Shown: in pieces, positions 26,384-36,454 of the stretch | Layout of the letters: each line of letters starts with the position of its first letter | How positions within the stretch are numbered: the first letter of the stretch is position 1 | NCBI RefSeq assembly: GCF_003385515.1 | Contig: NZ_QNVT01000006.1 | Span: forward strand, 146,171 to 210,170 | Length of the DNA: 64,000 bases | Reading direction: 5' to 3' | Source of the DNA: Chryseobacterium pennae | Lineage (GTDB): Bacteria; Bacteroidota; Bacteroidia; Flavobacteriales; Weeksellaceae | Translations under genes and position numbers: made by a program | The notes under the pieces: generated by a model | The model's input: only the letters and a program-made list of their open reading frames with translations | Told to the model about the DNA's origin: nothing | Database searches by the model: none

Positions 26384-29314
26384 ATGAAGAAACTAACTAC
26401 GAGTCTACTTGTTGTGGTTTTGTCTTCATCTGTTGCAGTTGTAAATGCACAGCAGAAGAAAAACGATACTGCTACACAGACTAAGGAAATTGAGGGTGTA
26501 GTGGTGACAGCACTCGGTATTAAGAGAGAAAAAAAAGCTCTTGGATACGCATCTCAAGAAATCAAAGGGGACCTTATTTCTGATGCAGGGCAGACGAATG
26601 CTGTAAGTGCATTATCAGGAAATGTTGCGGGGGTTCAGGTTACTGCTCCATCTTCTATGGGGGGGTCTACAAGAATTACAATGAGGGGGATCAGTTCTGT
26701 AACTGGTGAAAACCGTCCGTTAATTGTAGTTGACGGAGTTCCTCTGGATAACTCAAACGTTAACAATGAGGATACTCAAAGAGGAGCTGGAGGTAGAGAT
26801 TATGGTGATGCTACATTTGATATCAACCCTGATGATATTGAAAGTGTAACAGTTTTAAAAGGAGGACCGGCCGCTGCCTTATACGGATATAGAGCTGGAA
26901 ATGGTGCTATTATTTATACTACAAAATCAGCCAAGAAAGGAAGAACAGAAGTTCAGTTCAATACCGGTGTTGCTTTTGAATCTATCTACATAAGACCAAA
27001 ATTACAAAACTTATATGGAGGTGGTTCAGAATTGGCTCTGCAAACTCAGAAAATTGATGGGGTAACTTACAATCTTCCTGAATTTGGAACAGATGAAAGC
27101 TGGGGCCCTAAATATGACCCGAATTTATACTATTTAGGCTGGGATTCTTTTGATCCTGAGTTTCCTGACCAATATATGAAGCTGAAACAATGGGTTGCTC
27201 CTAGAAAAGATGTTGATGACTTCTTTAGAGTTGGAACGACTTATACCAATAACATTTCTGTTGCTAAATCATTCGAAAATACGAATGTAAGATTATCTTA
27301 TACCAATACAAAAATTAACGGTATTGTACCAAATTCAGAAATTAAGAAAGATAATTTCAGCTTAAATGTGAGCTCTAAATTATCTGACAACTTAAAAGCT
27401 GACGCACTCTTTAACTATGTTCATACTGCAGGTTTCAACAGACCTGAACAAGGGTATGGAGATAATTCGGTAGCACAGAAGTTTTATCAGTGGGGACAGA
27501 GACAGCTTGATTTTGCAGAACTTCAACGTTATAAATTACCATCAAATGGAATGCAAAGATCATGGAACAGAACATCATGGGATGATGGTACTCCTAATTT
27601 CTCTGACAACCCTTACTGGACTATCTATGAAAATACTTCAGATGATAACAGACATAGATTTTATGGAAATGCTGGGTTAACATATAATTTCTCTAAGAAA
27701 GTATATGTTTCCGGTAAAGTATATGGAGATACCTATTCACAAACCATCACTTCGAGAGTAGCTATTGGATCGGCTGCACAATCTCAGTATAACGTTAGAA
27801 AAAGTAATAACTCTGAATTCAACTATGAAGGAAGACTACACTATAATGATAATTTCGGAGATTTCAGTTTAAATACCTTTGCAGGATTTAACATTATGGA
27901 CCGTAAGTGGGATATCATGGAAGGTAAATCTGTTGGGGGATTAATTATTCCTAATTTATATAACTTATCTAACAGTAGAGAAGTTCCAAAAGCAAGCAAT
28001 GCATCTTATCACTTGGGGGTACGCAGTTTATTTGCGTCAGTTTCTTTGGGGTATAAAGATTTCTTATTCTTAGAGGCTACAGGTAGAAATGACTGGTTCT
28101 CCATGCTAAATGAAGATCAGTTCTATCCTTCCGTAACAGGTAGCTTTGTGTTCTCCAAAGTTCTTAAAGCAGACTGGATCTCTTTTGGAAAGGTGAGAGC
28201 AGGATGGTCAAGAATTGCAGGAGGTTCTGATCCTTTTATCAGAGGAACTTTTGCAACTATAGGGAATTCATTCTGGGGAAGCCCTACTTATTCTATGCCT
28301 GTTATTAAAGGAGAGCCAAACCTTAAACCTGAGGTCAAGACTACTAAGGAAATTGGTTTAGAAATGAACTTCTTTAAAAATAGAATTGGATTTGATGTTA
28401 CTTATTATGATGTGAAAAGTACTGACCTGATCCTTCCATTACCAATTGATCCTGCAACCGGATTTGGAAACAGAAGAATCAATGCCGGAGAGATGACCAA
28501 CAAAGGTATCGAAGCGATGGTAAATATTACTCCTATAAGAACTGATGACTTCTCTTGGGATTTTACATGGAACTTTACGAGAAACAGAAACAAGCTTGTA
28601 GAATTACAGGGAACTCTTGAAAATTATATCCTGACTAATGCTCCGTTCAGAGTACAGTTGGCTGCTCAGGTTGGATATTCATACGGTACAATCCTGGGAA
28701 CTGATTTTGTATATGATGCCAATGGAAATAAGGTAGTAAATGAAAATGGTGTTTATAAGGCATCCGAAATTAAGTCTTTAGGTTCAATACTTCCTGATTA
28801 CAATATGGGATTCAGAAACTCATTCAAATATAAAAGTTTTGGACTATCATTCCTGATTGATGTTCAACAGGGTGGTAAATATTTCTCAACAACTCATATG
28901 TGGGGAATGAATAATGGTATGCTTGAAGAAACAGCTCTTGGAGGAAACAGAGAAGCTGGTATGATTCTTCCGGGTGTTAAAGAAAATGGTGCTCCTAACG
29001 ATATTCTGTTAGATGCTCCAACATGGGGAAAATCATATTATAACACTGTTGATGCACAGAATGTTTTTGATGCAAGTTACATTAAGCTAAGAGATATTAC
29101 TTTATCTTATGATTTACCAAAATCATTTATAGGTAATTCTATTCAAGGTATCAGAGTATCTGCATTTGCAAGAAACCTTTTTGCTTGGAATCTTGCCTTC
29201 AAGGGAGTTGATCCGGAAAATACTTCTTATGGATCAGGTAATATTCAAGGGTTAGAAGGTGGTTCTTTACCATCTACAAGGATGTACGGAGTTAATGTGA
29301 ATTTTAAATTTTAA
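26384..29314 (+). CDS. SusC/RagA family TonB-dependent outer membrane receptor
   Basis: 976 residues. Signal peptide (MKKLTTSLLVVVLSSSVAVV, ending NAQ), linker with EGVVVTALGIKREKKALGYA, plug domain (about 55-190; LSGNVAGVQVTAPS, MRGISSVTGENRPLIVVDGVP, VLKGGPAAALYGYRAGNGAIIY) and a barrel ending MYGVNVNFKF. Paralogous to the first SusC but clearly diverged, so likely a different substrate. Its SusD partner follows after 6 bp. No CarboxypepD_reg domain at the N-terminus. Confidence 0.93.
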   Translation: MKKLTTSLLVVVLSSSVAVVNAQQKKNDTATQTKEIEGVVVTALGIKREKKALGYASQEIKGDLISDAGQTNAVSALSGNVAGVQVTAPSSMGGSTRITMRGISSVTGENRPLIVVDGVPLDNSNVNNEDTQRGAGGRDYGDATFDINPDDIESVTVLKGGPAAALYGYRAGNGAIIYTTKSAKKGRTEVQFNTGVAFESIYIRPKLQNLYGGGSELALQTQKIDGVTYNLPEFGTDESWGPKYDPNLYYLGWDSFDPEFPDQYMKLKQWVAPRKDVDDFFRVGTTYTNNISVAKSFENTNVRLSYTNTKINGIVPNSEIKKDNFSLNVSSKLSDNLKADALFNYVHTAGFNRPEQGYGDNSVAQKFYQWGQRQLDFAELQRYKLPSNGMQRSWNRTSWDDGTPNFSDNPYWTIYENTSDDNRHRFYGNAGLTYNFSKKVYVSGKVYGDTYSQTITSRVAIGSAAQSQYNVRKSNNSEFNYEGRLHYNDNFGDFSLNTFAGFNIMDRKWDIMEGKSVGGLIIPNLYNLSNSREVPKASNASYHLGVRSLFASVSLGYKDFLFLEATGRNDWFSMLNEDQFYPSVTGSFVFSKVLKADWISFGKVRAGWSRIAGGSDPFIRGTFATIGNSFWGSPTYSMPVIKGEPNLKPEVKTTKEIGLEMNFFKNRIGFDVTYYDVKSTDLILPLPIDPATGFGNRRINAGEMTNKGIEAMVNITPIRTDDFSWDFTWNFTRNRNKLVELQGTLENYILTNAPFRVQLAAQVGYSYGTILGTDFVYDANGNKVVNENGVYKASEIKSLGSILPDYNMGFRNSFKYKSFGLSFLIDVQQGGKYFSTTHMWGMNNGMLEETALGGNREAGMILPGVKENGAPNDILLDAPTWGKSYYNTVDAQNVFDASYIKLRDITLSYDLPKSFIGNSIQGIRVSAFARNLFAWNLAFKGVDPENTSYGSGNIQGLEGGSLPSTRMYGVNVNFKF

Positions 29315-29320
29315 ATTACA

Positions 29321-30889
29321 ATGAAAAAAATATTTTCAATAATAGCAGTAGCAGGTTTATCTTTAGCGCTTAACAGCTGTTCAGATAAACTAGATGAAAT
29401 TGATGTCAATCCGAATTCTACAGAGAATCCTCTGCCGACCGGATTATTCAATAGTGGGAATAAAGAATATATGGACTATACAAGAGATGGGTGGGTATCA
29501 GGAAGAATGATGTTACCATTTGTTCAGTATTCTGCTCAAAGACAATATACTGAAGAGGACAGATATCAGTACAGACTTACTACGGGAACTCAATTGTGGG
29601 CAAGAAGCTACTACGTAGCACAGGATTATAAGAAAATTATTGATTATAATACCGATCCGGCTACTAAAGTTAAGATGCTTGCCTATGGAACTAATGAAAA
29701 CCAGATTGCAGCAGCAAGAATTATGTTATCTTATGTGTTCGCTAACTTAGCAGATGCTTTTGGAGATATTCCTTATTGGTCTTATGGTAATAAAGATGCT
29801 GATTTCCAGGCATTAAATGTTGATGCAACATTACAGCCTAAATTTGCTACACAGCAAAAAGTATATACAGATGTCTTAAAAGAGCTTAAGGAAGCTTCAG
29901 AAATGCTTGATCTTTCTACAACAACCGTTTTCTCTGAAGGTGATCAATTGTTTAAAAGTCCTGCTAAGCTTAAGAAATTTGCAAACTCATTAAGATTGAG
30001 AATTGCAACCCGGGTAAAAGGAGTTGTTCCGGGAGCAGAGGCACATATTGCAGATGCTATCGCTTCAGGAGTAATGACCTCTAATGAGGATACTGTGGGC
30101 TTAACTTATGAAAGCAACCTGGTTAATCCATCACCATTCTTTTCAACTTACATTGACAGATCTGATTTTGCTGTTTCAAAACCTTTTGTTCAGTTGCTTA
30201 AAGGAGAGTCTGGAGTTTTTGGGGTAGATCCTAGAATTTTTAAATATGCAGCTCCAATAACTGTGTCCGCAAGTGATATCAGAGCAGGTACAATGACTGA
30301 AGCTACAGATATTAGCCAAATCCAGGGAATGCCTTATGGTGTGCCATCTACATTGACATCAAGTCAGGCGGGTACAACAAGTTACTTTGGTAAAAATATT
30401 CTAAAACCTGGCGCTACCGAAATATTCATGGAATATGCAGAAGTAGAGTTTTTATTATCAGAAGCGAATGGCTGGGCACAAGATCATTACGAAAAAGGAG
30501 TGAGAGCTTCTATGCAAAGATGGGGAATTGATGCTGCTAAAATCAACACATTCGTAAGTGCACTTCCTGCAGCTAGTATGGCTAATGTAATGACGCAAAA
30601 GTATATTGCATTATTCATGCAGCCTAATGAAGCCTGGTCAGAATATAGAAGAACTGGATACCCGAATACATTGTTAAAGCCTGGGCAAACAGCTAATCTT
30701 AATAAGCCATCTGCAACAGGGCAAACTACTTATACCTTTACCTCGCTTATTGCTGGTTTAACAGATGTACCAACCAGAATTTTCTATCCAACTACCGTGC
30801 AGACATTAAATTCAGCGAATTATCAAGCTGCTTCTGCTTCTATTGGAGGAGATAAAATGGATACCAAATTAATTTGGGATAAAAATTAA
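29321..30889 (+). CDS. SusD/RagB family nutrient-binding lipoprotein
   Basis: 522 residues. Lipoprotein signal peptide with lipobox ALNSCSDKLD (Cys near residue 21). SusD-like signatures: AARIMLSYVFANLADAFGDIPYW, MEYAEVEFLLSEANGWA and VMTQKYIALFMQPNEAWSEYRRTGYP. Surface lipoprotein partner of the SusC immediately upstream. Closed by a GC-rich terminator. Confidence 0.92.
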   Translation: MKKIFSIIAVAGLSLALNSCSDKLDEIDVNPNSTENPLPTGLFNSGNKEYMDYTRDGWVSGRMMLPFVQYSAQRQYTEEDRYQYRLTTGTQLWARSYYVAQDYKKIIDYNTDPATKVKMLAYGTNENQIAAARIMLSYVFANLADAFGDIPYWSYGNKDADFQALNVDATLQPKFATQQKVYTDVLKELKEASEMLDLSTTTVFSEGDQLFKSPAKLKKFANSLRLRIATRVKGVVPGAEAHIADAIASGVMTSNEDTVGLTYESNLVNPSPFFSTYIDRSDFAVSKPFVQLLKGESGVFGVDPRIFKYAAPITVSASDIRAGTMTEATDISQIQGMPYGVPSTLTSSQAGTTSYFGKNILKPGATEIFMEYAEVEFLLSEANGWAQDHYEKGVRASMQRWGIDAAKINTFVSALPAASMANVMTQKYIALFMQPNEAWSEYRRTGYPNTLLKPGQTANLNKPSATGQTTYTFTSLIAGLTDVPTRIFYPTTVQTLNSANYQAASASIGGDKMDTKLIWDKN

Positions 30890-30913
30890 TACACTTAACA
30901 ACATTCATATTAT

Positions 30914-30935
30914 ACCGCCTTCGGGCGGTTTTTTT
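30914..30935 (+). terminator. Terminator of the second SusC/SusD operon
   Basis: ACCGCC (30914-30919), TTCG tetraloop, GGCGGT (30924-30929) and a run of seven T. The UUCG loop makes it very stable. Confidence 0.9.
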
Positions 30936-30954
30936 ATTTCATATCTATGTATAT

Positions 30955-30984
30955 AAAAAAGAGGTCTTTAAGACCTCTTTTTTT
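30955..30984 (-). terminator. Terminator of the Cys-rich peptide gene
   Basis: GAGGTCTT (30961-30968) and AAGACCTC (30970-30977) flanked by A6 on the left and T7 on the right. It can act in both directions; for the minus-strand peptide gene it overlaps the stop region. Confidence 0.75.
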
Positions 30985-31138
30985 ATCCACCACAATTTAC
31001 AGATTTCGGTACGCAGGCTCCCCATTCCTGGCATTGTTTGTAGCCATCAGGGCATCTTCCCCATGGTTCGCAGCAAGGAGCATTTCCGGCAGTAATTTTT
31101 TTAAGATCTGTTTTTGTGAATTTTTTTAGATTTTTCAT
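30983..31138 (-). CDS. Small Cys-rich bacteriocin-like peptide
   Basis: 51 residues from the ATG at 31138. The first half, MKNLKKFTKTDLKKITAG, is a charged leader of the kind found on many Chryseobacterium bacteriocin-like peptides and resembles double-glycine leaders. The second half (NAPCCEPWGRCPDGYK onwards) has six Cys and ends NCGG, suggesting a disulfide-rich or modified core cut after Ala-Gly. The frame extends to 31189, but the shorter start gives the recognisable leader. No processing enzyme or transporter gene lies beside it, so maturation would depend on a distant locus. Function not shown. Confidence 0.65.
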   Translation of the reverse strand: MKNLKKFTKTDLKKITAGNAPCCEPWGRCPDGYKQCQEWGACVPKSVNCGG

Positions 31139-31277
31139 AATAAAATTTTGTTTAATTAGTAATAATAAATATATGAAAAATATAGACAAGACTTTGGTTT
31201 TCAGGGTAATTATTCAAAAATACATCAAATAATTGAATGTCTTCACTTGCATTATAGACTTGTCTTTTTTATTTCAC

Positions 31278-31285
31278 TAAATTTG
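31278..31285 (+). promoter_or_regulatory. Probable -7 element of argS
   Basis: TAAATTTG at 31278-31285 fits TAnnTTTG and lies 16 bp before the argS ATG. A TTG at 31260-31262 precedes it by 15 bp, slightly shorter than the usual spacing. Confidence 0.5.
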
Positions 31286-31301
31286 TACTTTAAATTTTGA
31301 G

Positions 31302-33062
31302 ATGAATATTAAAGATATTATAGAACAAAAACTTTCAGAGGTCATTTTAAATGTATATCAGTTAAAAGACATCAATCTGGAAATTCAGGAAAATAAAACG
31401 GAATTTGAAGGTGACTTTACCATCGTTACCTTTCCGTTGGTAAAACAATTGAAGAAGAATCCTGAAAGTATTGGAGTTGAATTAGGAGAAGCTTTAACGG
31501 AGCAGACAGATCTTTTTGAAAGCTTTAATGTTGTTAAAGGATTCCTTAATGTTAAAGTTAAAAACCAACTGTTTGTAGATAACTTCAGATCTGTTCATAA
31601 TGGTTTTTCAACAATAGATAAGAAAAATGCTACTGTAATGGTAGAATATTCTTCACCTAATACCAACAAACCTCTGCACTTAGGGCATATCAGAAATAAC
31701 CTGTTAGGGTTCTCTGTAGCTCAGATTCTTAAAGAGGCTGGTTACGATGTGATCAAAACCCAGATCATCAATGACAGAGGAATTCATATCTGTAAATCAA
31801 TGTTGGCTTGGGAGAAATTCGGGAACGGAGAAACTCCTGAAGCAACGAATACCAAAGGAGATAAATTTGTTGGAAACTACTATGTAGAATTTGACAAAAA
31901 CTATAAGAAAGAAATTTCTGAACTTGTAGGCCAGGGAATAGGAGAAGAACAGGCTAAAAAAGATGCTCCTATCATAAAAGAAGCTCAAAAGATGCTTCTG
32001 GATTGGGAAAATGGCGATGAAACGGTAAGAAATCTTTGGGCAGAAATGAATTCTTGGGTGTACAAAGGCTTCAATGATACTTATAAAAGATTAGGCGTTG
32101 ACTTTGATCAGGTTCAGTATGAAAGCAATACCTATATTTTAGGAAAAGATCTTATCCAGGCTGGATTAGATAAAGGAGTCCTATACCAAAAAGAAGATGG
32201 TTCAGTTTGGTGTGACCTTACAGATGAAGGATTAGACCAAAAGCTATTACTACGTTCTGATGGTACTTCAGTTTATATGACCCAGGATTTAGGAACGGCT
32301 GTAGAACGTTTTAAACAAAACGATATCCAGAAGCTTATCTATACGGTAGGTAATGAACAGGATTACCACTTCCAGGTTTTATTTAAAATTCTTAAGAAAT
32401 TAGGATACGAATGGGCAGATCAGCTATTCCACCTTTCTTACGGAATGGTTGAATTACCGGAAGGTAAAATGAAATCCCGTGAAGGAACTGTTGTAGATGC
32501 TGATGACTTAATGCAGGAAATGTATGAAACAGCAAAATCTAAAGCACAGGAACTAGGGAAGTTGGAAAATCTTTCTGATGAGGATAAAGAAACATCGTAT
32601 GAAACAGTTGGTCTTGGAGCACTGAAGTATTTCATGCTGAAAGTGGATCCTAAGAAGAAAATGCTCTTCAATCCTGCTGAAAGTATAGACTTTAATGGAA
32701 ATACAGGGCCGTTTATTCAATATACTTACGCTCGTATTCAGTCATTGTTATCGAAGGCAGAGTTTGCCTATAGAGAAACGGCTGATGTGGTATTGAATCA
32801 GTTTGAGAAAGAGCTGATAATGCAATTGGCCAACTTTAAAACAGTAGTGGCTAAATCAGCAGAAACATTAAGTCCTGCTTTAGTAGCAAACTATGTATAT
32901 GATCTTGTAAAATCTTATAACTCATTTTACCAGAATAATCCGATCCTGAATCAGGATGATGAAAATATGAAACAGTTCCGTCTGAATCTATCAGACCTTA
33001 CAGCAAAAACGATCAAAAAATCGTTGGAATTGCTGGGAATCGGAACAGTAAACAGAATGTAA
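31302..33062 (+). CDS. argS: Arginine--tRNA ligase
   Basis: 586 residues, full length. N-terminal Arg-tRNA synthetase domain, HIGH-type motif PLHLGHIRNN, the family block SVYMTQDLGTA, the KMSKS-equivalent KMKSREG, NTGPFIQYTYARIQS, and a C-terminal anticodon-binding domain ending GTVNRM. Charges tRNA-Arg. Single gene with its own promoter and terminator. Confidence 0.98.
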   Translation: MNIKDIIEQKLSEVILNVYQLKDINLEIQENKTEFEGDFTIVTFPLVKQLKKNPESIGVELGEALTEQTDLFESFNVVKGFLNVKVKNQLFVDNFRSVHNGFSTIDKKNATVMVEYSSPNTNKPLHLGHIRNNLLGFSVAQILKEAGYDVIKTQIINDRGIHICKSMLAWEKFGNGETPEATNTKGDKFVGNYYVEFDKNYKKEISELVGQGIGEEQAKKDAPIIKEAQKMLLDWENGDETVRNLWAEMNSWVYKGFNDTYKRLGVDFDQVQYESNTYILGKDLIQAGLDKGVLYQKEDGSVWCDLTDEGLDQKLLLRSDGTSVYMTQDLGTAVERFKQNDIQKLIYTVGNEQDYHFQVLFKILKKLGYEWADQLFHLSYGMVELPEGKMKSREGTVVDADDLMQEMYETAKSKAQELGKLENLSDEDKETSYETVGLGALKYFMLKVDPKKKMLFNPAESIDFNGNTGPFIQYTYARIQSLLSKAEFAYRETADVVLNQFEKELIMQLANFKTVVAKSAETLSPALVANYVYDLVKSYNSFYQNNPILNQDDENMKQFRLNLSDLTAKTIKKSLELLGIGTVNRM

Positions 33063-33067
33063 AAAGT

Positions 33068-33097
33068 AAGCCTCCTGAACTTCAGGAGGCTTTTTTT
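33068..33097. terminator. Terminator after argS
   Basis: AAGCCTCCTGAA (33068-33079) and TTCAGGAGGCTT (33081-33092), a perfect 12-bp stem followed by a T tract to 33097. Confidence 0.9.
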
Positions 33098-33189
33098 ATA
33101 CTAATAATCTGTAAATTCTAATTTAGAAGCTGCATGAAATAATAAGATAGACGGAATTTTAAGAATACGAACTGCATTACCCAATACCG

Positions 33190-34125
33190 TCATTCACTTT
33201 TCTCCTCATGCATCTGTTTCAGACTATCTGCATATAGCTTCGCGGCACTCCATCGGGCATGTTTTGACAATATTACTTTATAGCCCTTTTTGTAGGTGTA
33301 TACTTTAGTGAATTTGGCCCCGAAAAATATGAGCATACAGGAATAGTTAATCCACATCATAATAAGGATTACCGTTCCGGCAGCTCCAAATGCTGAAGTA
33401 GGTTTAACCTGGTTGAAATAAAGACTCAGTAAAAATTTTCCCAGGGTAAATAAGGCAGTTGTTAAAAAAGCTCCTCTCCAAACAGATTTCCAGGTGATCT
33501 GCACATCCGGGAGCACTTTAAACATTAGGGCAAATAAAAGCATGACAAGCCCAAACCCGATTGAAAAATTAACAACCTCAACAAGAAGATAGGTTTCGAA
33601 TCCAAAATACTGGGTGATGATTGTATTGAAAAGACTGATTAATGAAGATAGAACCATTGTAATCATAAGCAGGAAGCCAAGAATAAGAATCATTCCCAAA
33701 GAGTTGGCTCTATCCAGTAAAAACTTAAGCAGAGCTTTTTTAGGGGCAGATTCTACATCCCAAAGGGAATTCAATGTATGCTGAAGCTGAAAGAATAGGG
33801 TAGTGGAACCAAAAACCAATGCTCCTACTCCTATGGCTTTCATAAAGATATTCTTTTTGTCAATTAGAGCTCCGGCGAGCATTCCTTCTATACTTTTGGC
33901 TACATCAGGCCCCATAATTCCACTGATTTGAGTACTGATCTGTCCCCGGATGGCTTCTTCACCAAAAAAATTTCCCAGCACCCAGATGATAATGATTAAT
34001 AATCCCGGGATGGAAAATATGGCATAATAAGCCAGGCTCGCTGAATCTTTGGACGCAGAAGAACTGTTCCATTCAGTAAAGGTTTCTTTTAAAACTTCCC
34101 AGAAAAATTTAATATTATTGATCAT
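33190..34125 (-). CDS. YihY/BrkB-family inner membrane protein
   Basis: 311 residues from the ATG at 34125, one base after the TamL stop; the longer frame begins with a TTG at 34149. Six membrane segments and the family marks ASLAYYAIFSIPGLLIII and SAFGAAGTVILIMMWINYSCMLIFFGAKFTKVY. The family (formerly linked to ribonuclease BN or BrkB by mistake) has no settled function; envelope or transport roles are proposed. Follows TamL on the same transcript. Confidence 0.88.
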   Translation of the reverse strand: MINNIKFFWEVLKETFTEWNSSSASKDSASLAYYAIFSIPGLLIIIIWVLGNFFGEEAIRGQISTQISGIMGPDVAKSIEGMLAGALIDKKNIFMKAIGVGALVFGSTTLFFQLQHTLNSLWDVESAPKKALLKFLLDRANSLGMILILGFLLMITMVLSSLISLFNTIITQYFGFETYLLVEVVNFSIGFGLVMLLFALMFKVLPDVQITWKSVWRGAFLTTALFTLGKFLLSLYFNQVKPTSAFGAAGTVILIMMWINYSCMLIFFGAKFTKVYTYKKGYKVILSKHARWSAAKLYADSLKQMHEEKSE

Positions 34126-34126
34126 A

Positions 34127-36454
34127 CTAAAAAGGATATCCGATGGCAATATTTAATACAAGATTGTCTTTCCTCCAGCTTGAATCTCCGAAATTGATTT
34201 TGTCGAAGGCCCATCTGTCTCCCTTTTCATAATAAGGTACTCTCAATGGCATGGCTAAATCCAGCCTTAACACTAATATAGAAAAATCCAGCCTTAGACC
34301 AACCCCAGCTCCTACAGCAATTTCATTCAGAAAGTCTTTTGAAAACTTAGCACCTGGTCTTAGGGAATCACTATTCAGTAACCAGATATTTCCCGCATCT
34401 ACAAAGACTGCAGCATTTAAAAATTTATATAAATTAGCGCGGTATTCTGCATTTAATTCCAGCTTAATATCACCGGATTGGTCGAAATAAGTTCCTGGCT
34501 TTATCGTTCTTGGGTCAAAGCTTCCAGGTCCTAATGTTCTCGCACGGAAGGCTCTGATGCTGTTACTACCTCCCGAGAAAAACTGCTTGGAGAAAGGAAC
34601 AAATTCTGAGTTTCCATATGGATAAGCAATTCCGGCAATAAGTCTTGTAGCCAATGAGGATTTTTCAGTGAATTTATGGTAAAACCTGAAATCATTTTCA
34701 ATTTTAGCATATTGGCTGAAAGGAATTCCGAAGATCTTTTTTTCCTTATCTTCTTTTACGTTAGCTCCGGTAACCAGGCCTGTGATATTTCCTGCCAGAT
34801 CAAGGGTTCCTTTATAATAAAAGGTATTCTTTTTTGGCAGCATGGTATTGGTGTAAGTATAAGAATAGGTAGGACCAAAGATAAGCTGCTTTGCAACAAT
34901 TCTCTTCATTGCCGGATTATCAGCAGAGTTGGCTTCATATTCTGCAGTAACTTTTTCCGGAGATACCAGGGTGATATCAATTACTTTCAGCTCATGTTCT
35001 TTTCTGGCATTTTCCTTCCATAAATATCCGAATGAAGCGGTGAAATTATTAAGCGTGTAATATTTTGTCCTGTTCTGGAATTCATATCCCAATGTAATAT
35101 TCGTTCTCGGAACAAACTCACTGGAAGAATGAAAACGGAACGGAGCTACAATTCTCGGAATGGAAAGCTGAACATTGGTTCCTGCACGGAAAATATTATT
35201 CGCATCCTGAGCACCTCCCATCTGGAAATCAAAAGCTCCATAGATAGATGCTTTAAATTGTTCTGCTCCCCTGAAGAAATTTCTATGGGTCCAGTTCAGA
35301 TTAAGTTCACTCCCTGCATAGTTGGCAGAATTGGTTCTTCCCAAGGCTTCAAGCCTTAAAGATTGAATCTGTCTGGGAGTCAATAAATAATATGCATCAA
35401 ACTTATGACTCAAAGAATCCGAAGTTACAAATTCATTTTTCACAAATTTGAATACTCCTAAACTGATTAGTCGGTTCAGGGTAAGATTGTGATTGGAACG
35501 GTTGTAAAGATCCCCTTTTTTAAAATATAAAGCTCTGTCGAAGATCTTCGGCTTGAATTTGTGCTGCGGATCAATCACATAAATATCATCAAATGCATAC
35601 TTGCTCAGAGAATCACTGTTCATCGGAACACTGTATTTTCCTGCTTTTACATCCTGAATATTATAGTTAGGGAATACAATTACCTTATCAATACTGAATT
35701 GTTGGGTAGACAGAGCCGGAGTGTTCTCTTTTAGTTTTACATTCAGCTCAACTTTATGATTTTTGTTGACTGTACTGTCTGCCTGTACAATGATATTATC
35801 CGGATGGAAATAATAAAATCCTCTTTCCTTTAAATTATTATCAATTCTTTCCCTTTCTGCTTTAATAACATCCAGATCAAATGGTCTTCCGTTTTTAAGA
35901 AGCGTCTTCCCGGCAACATTCTGAATTTCCTGATTAACAAGAGTAGAATCTTTCTGAAACTTCACCCCATCAACCAAATACCTGGCGCCGGGCTTTAAGG
36001 TATAAATTACTTTCGCCTTTTTATTTTTTGAAACCGTATCATATGTAGCTCTGGCATTGAAATAGCCTTTGTTTTCAGAGTAATTCTCAATAATGTCTTT
36101 ATTGAATTCGCGGTCTACATCCCCTAATAATACAGGTTTTTCCCCCATTTTATATTTAAGCCAGTAATTGAAGCCTTTATCTTTTTTAGGTTCTTTGGCA
36201 ATATTGTAGAAATAGAGCTTAGGGCGCATTCCTAAAAATGTAGAATTCGGTTTAGGAGTAAGATTGGCTTCCAATGCAGCCTGAAGGTCCTTTTTTTCTT
36301 TTTTGGAAATAGTGTCATTTTCAATCTTTACTTCAGCACCTGTATAAAGCATCTGGTTTTCTTTCAAAAACCTGGTGTTACTACAGGAAACTACAGCCGA
36401 AGCAATTCCGGAAACGAACAGATATTTACAATATGTATGAAATGTATTATTCAT
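34127..36454 (-). CDS. tamL: TamL, BamA/TamA-like outer membrane lipoprotein
   Basis: 775 residues. Unlike proteobacterial TamA it has a lipobox (IASAVVSCSNTRFL, Cys near 24), as in the Bacteroidota lipoprotein TamL. About residues 40-370 are POTRA-like repeats (YLVDGVKFQKDSTL, NRLISLGVFKFVKNEF), and 380-775 an Omp85 barrel with the lid-loop FSGGSNSIRAFRARTLGPGS and terminal LNIAIGYPF. It should work with TamB in moving proteins or lipids to the outer membrane. Its ATG overlaps the TamB stop by one base (TAATG), showing translational coupling. Confidence 0.92.
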   Translation of the reverse strand: MNNTFHTYCKYLFVSGIASAVVSCSNTRFLKENQMLYTGAEVKIENDTISKKEKKDLQAALEANLTPKPNSTFLGMRPKLYFYNIAKEPKKDKGFNYWLKYKMGEKPVLLGDVDREFNKDIIENYSENKGYFNARATYDTVSKNKKAKVIYTLKPGARYLVDGVKFQKDSTLVNQEIQNVAGKTLLKNGRPFDLDVIKAERERIDNNLKERGFYYFHPDNIIVQADSTVNKNHKVELNVKLKENTPALSTQQFSIDKVIVFPNYNIQDVKAGKYSVPMNSDSLSKYAFDDIYVIDPQHKFKPKIFDRALYFKKGDLYNRSNHNLTLNRLISLGVFKFVKNEFVTSDSLSHKFDAYYLLTPRQIQSLRLEALGRTNSANYAGSELNLNWTHRNFFRGAEQFKASIYGAFDFQMGGAQDANNIFRAGTNVQLSIPRIVAPFRFHSSSEFVPRTNITLGYEFQNRTKYYTLNNFTASFGYLWKENARKEHELKVIDITLVSPEKVTAEYEANSADNPAMKRIVAKQLIFGPTYSYTYTNTMLPKKNTFYYKGTLDLAGNITGLVTGANVKEDKEKKIFGIPFSQYAKIENDFRFYHKFTEKSSLATRLIAGIAYPYGNSEFVPFSKQFFSGGSNSIRAFRARTLGPGSFDPRTIKPGTYFDQSGDIKLELNAEYRANLYKFLNAAVFVDAGNIWLLNSDSLRPGAKFSKDFLNEIAVGAGVGLRLDFSILVLRLDLAMPLRVPYYEKGDRWAFDKINFGDSSWRKDNLVLNIAIGYPF

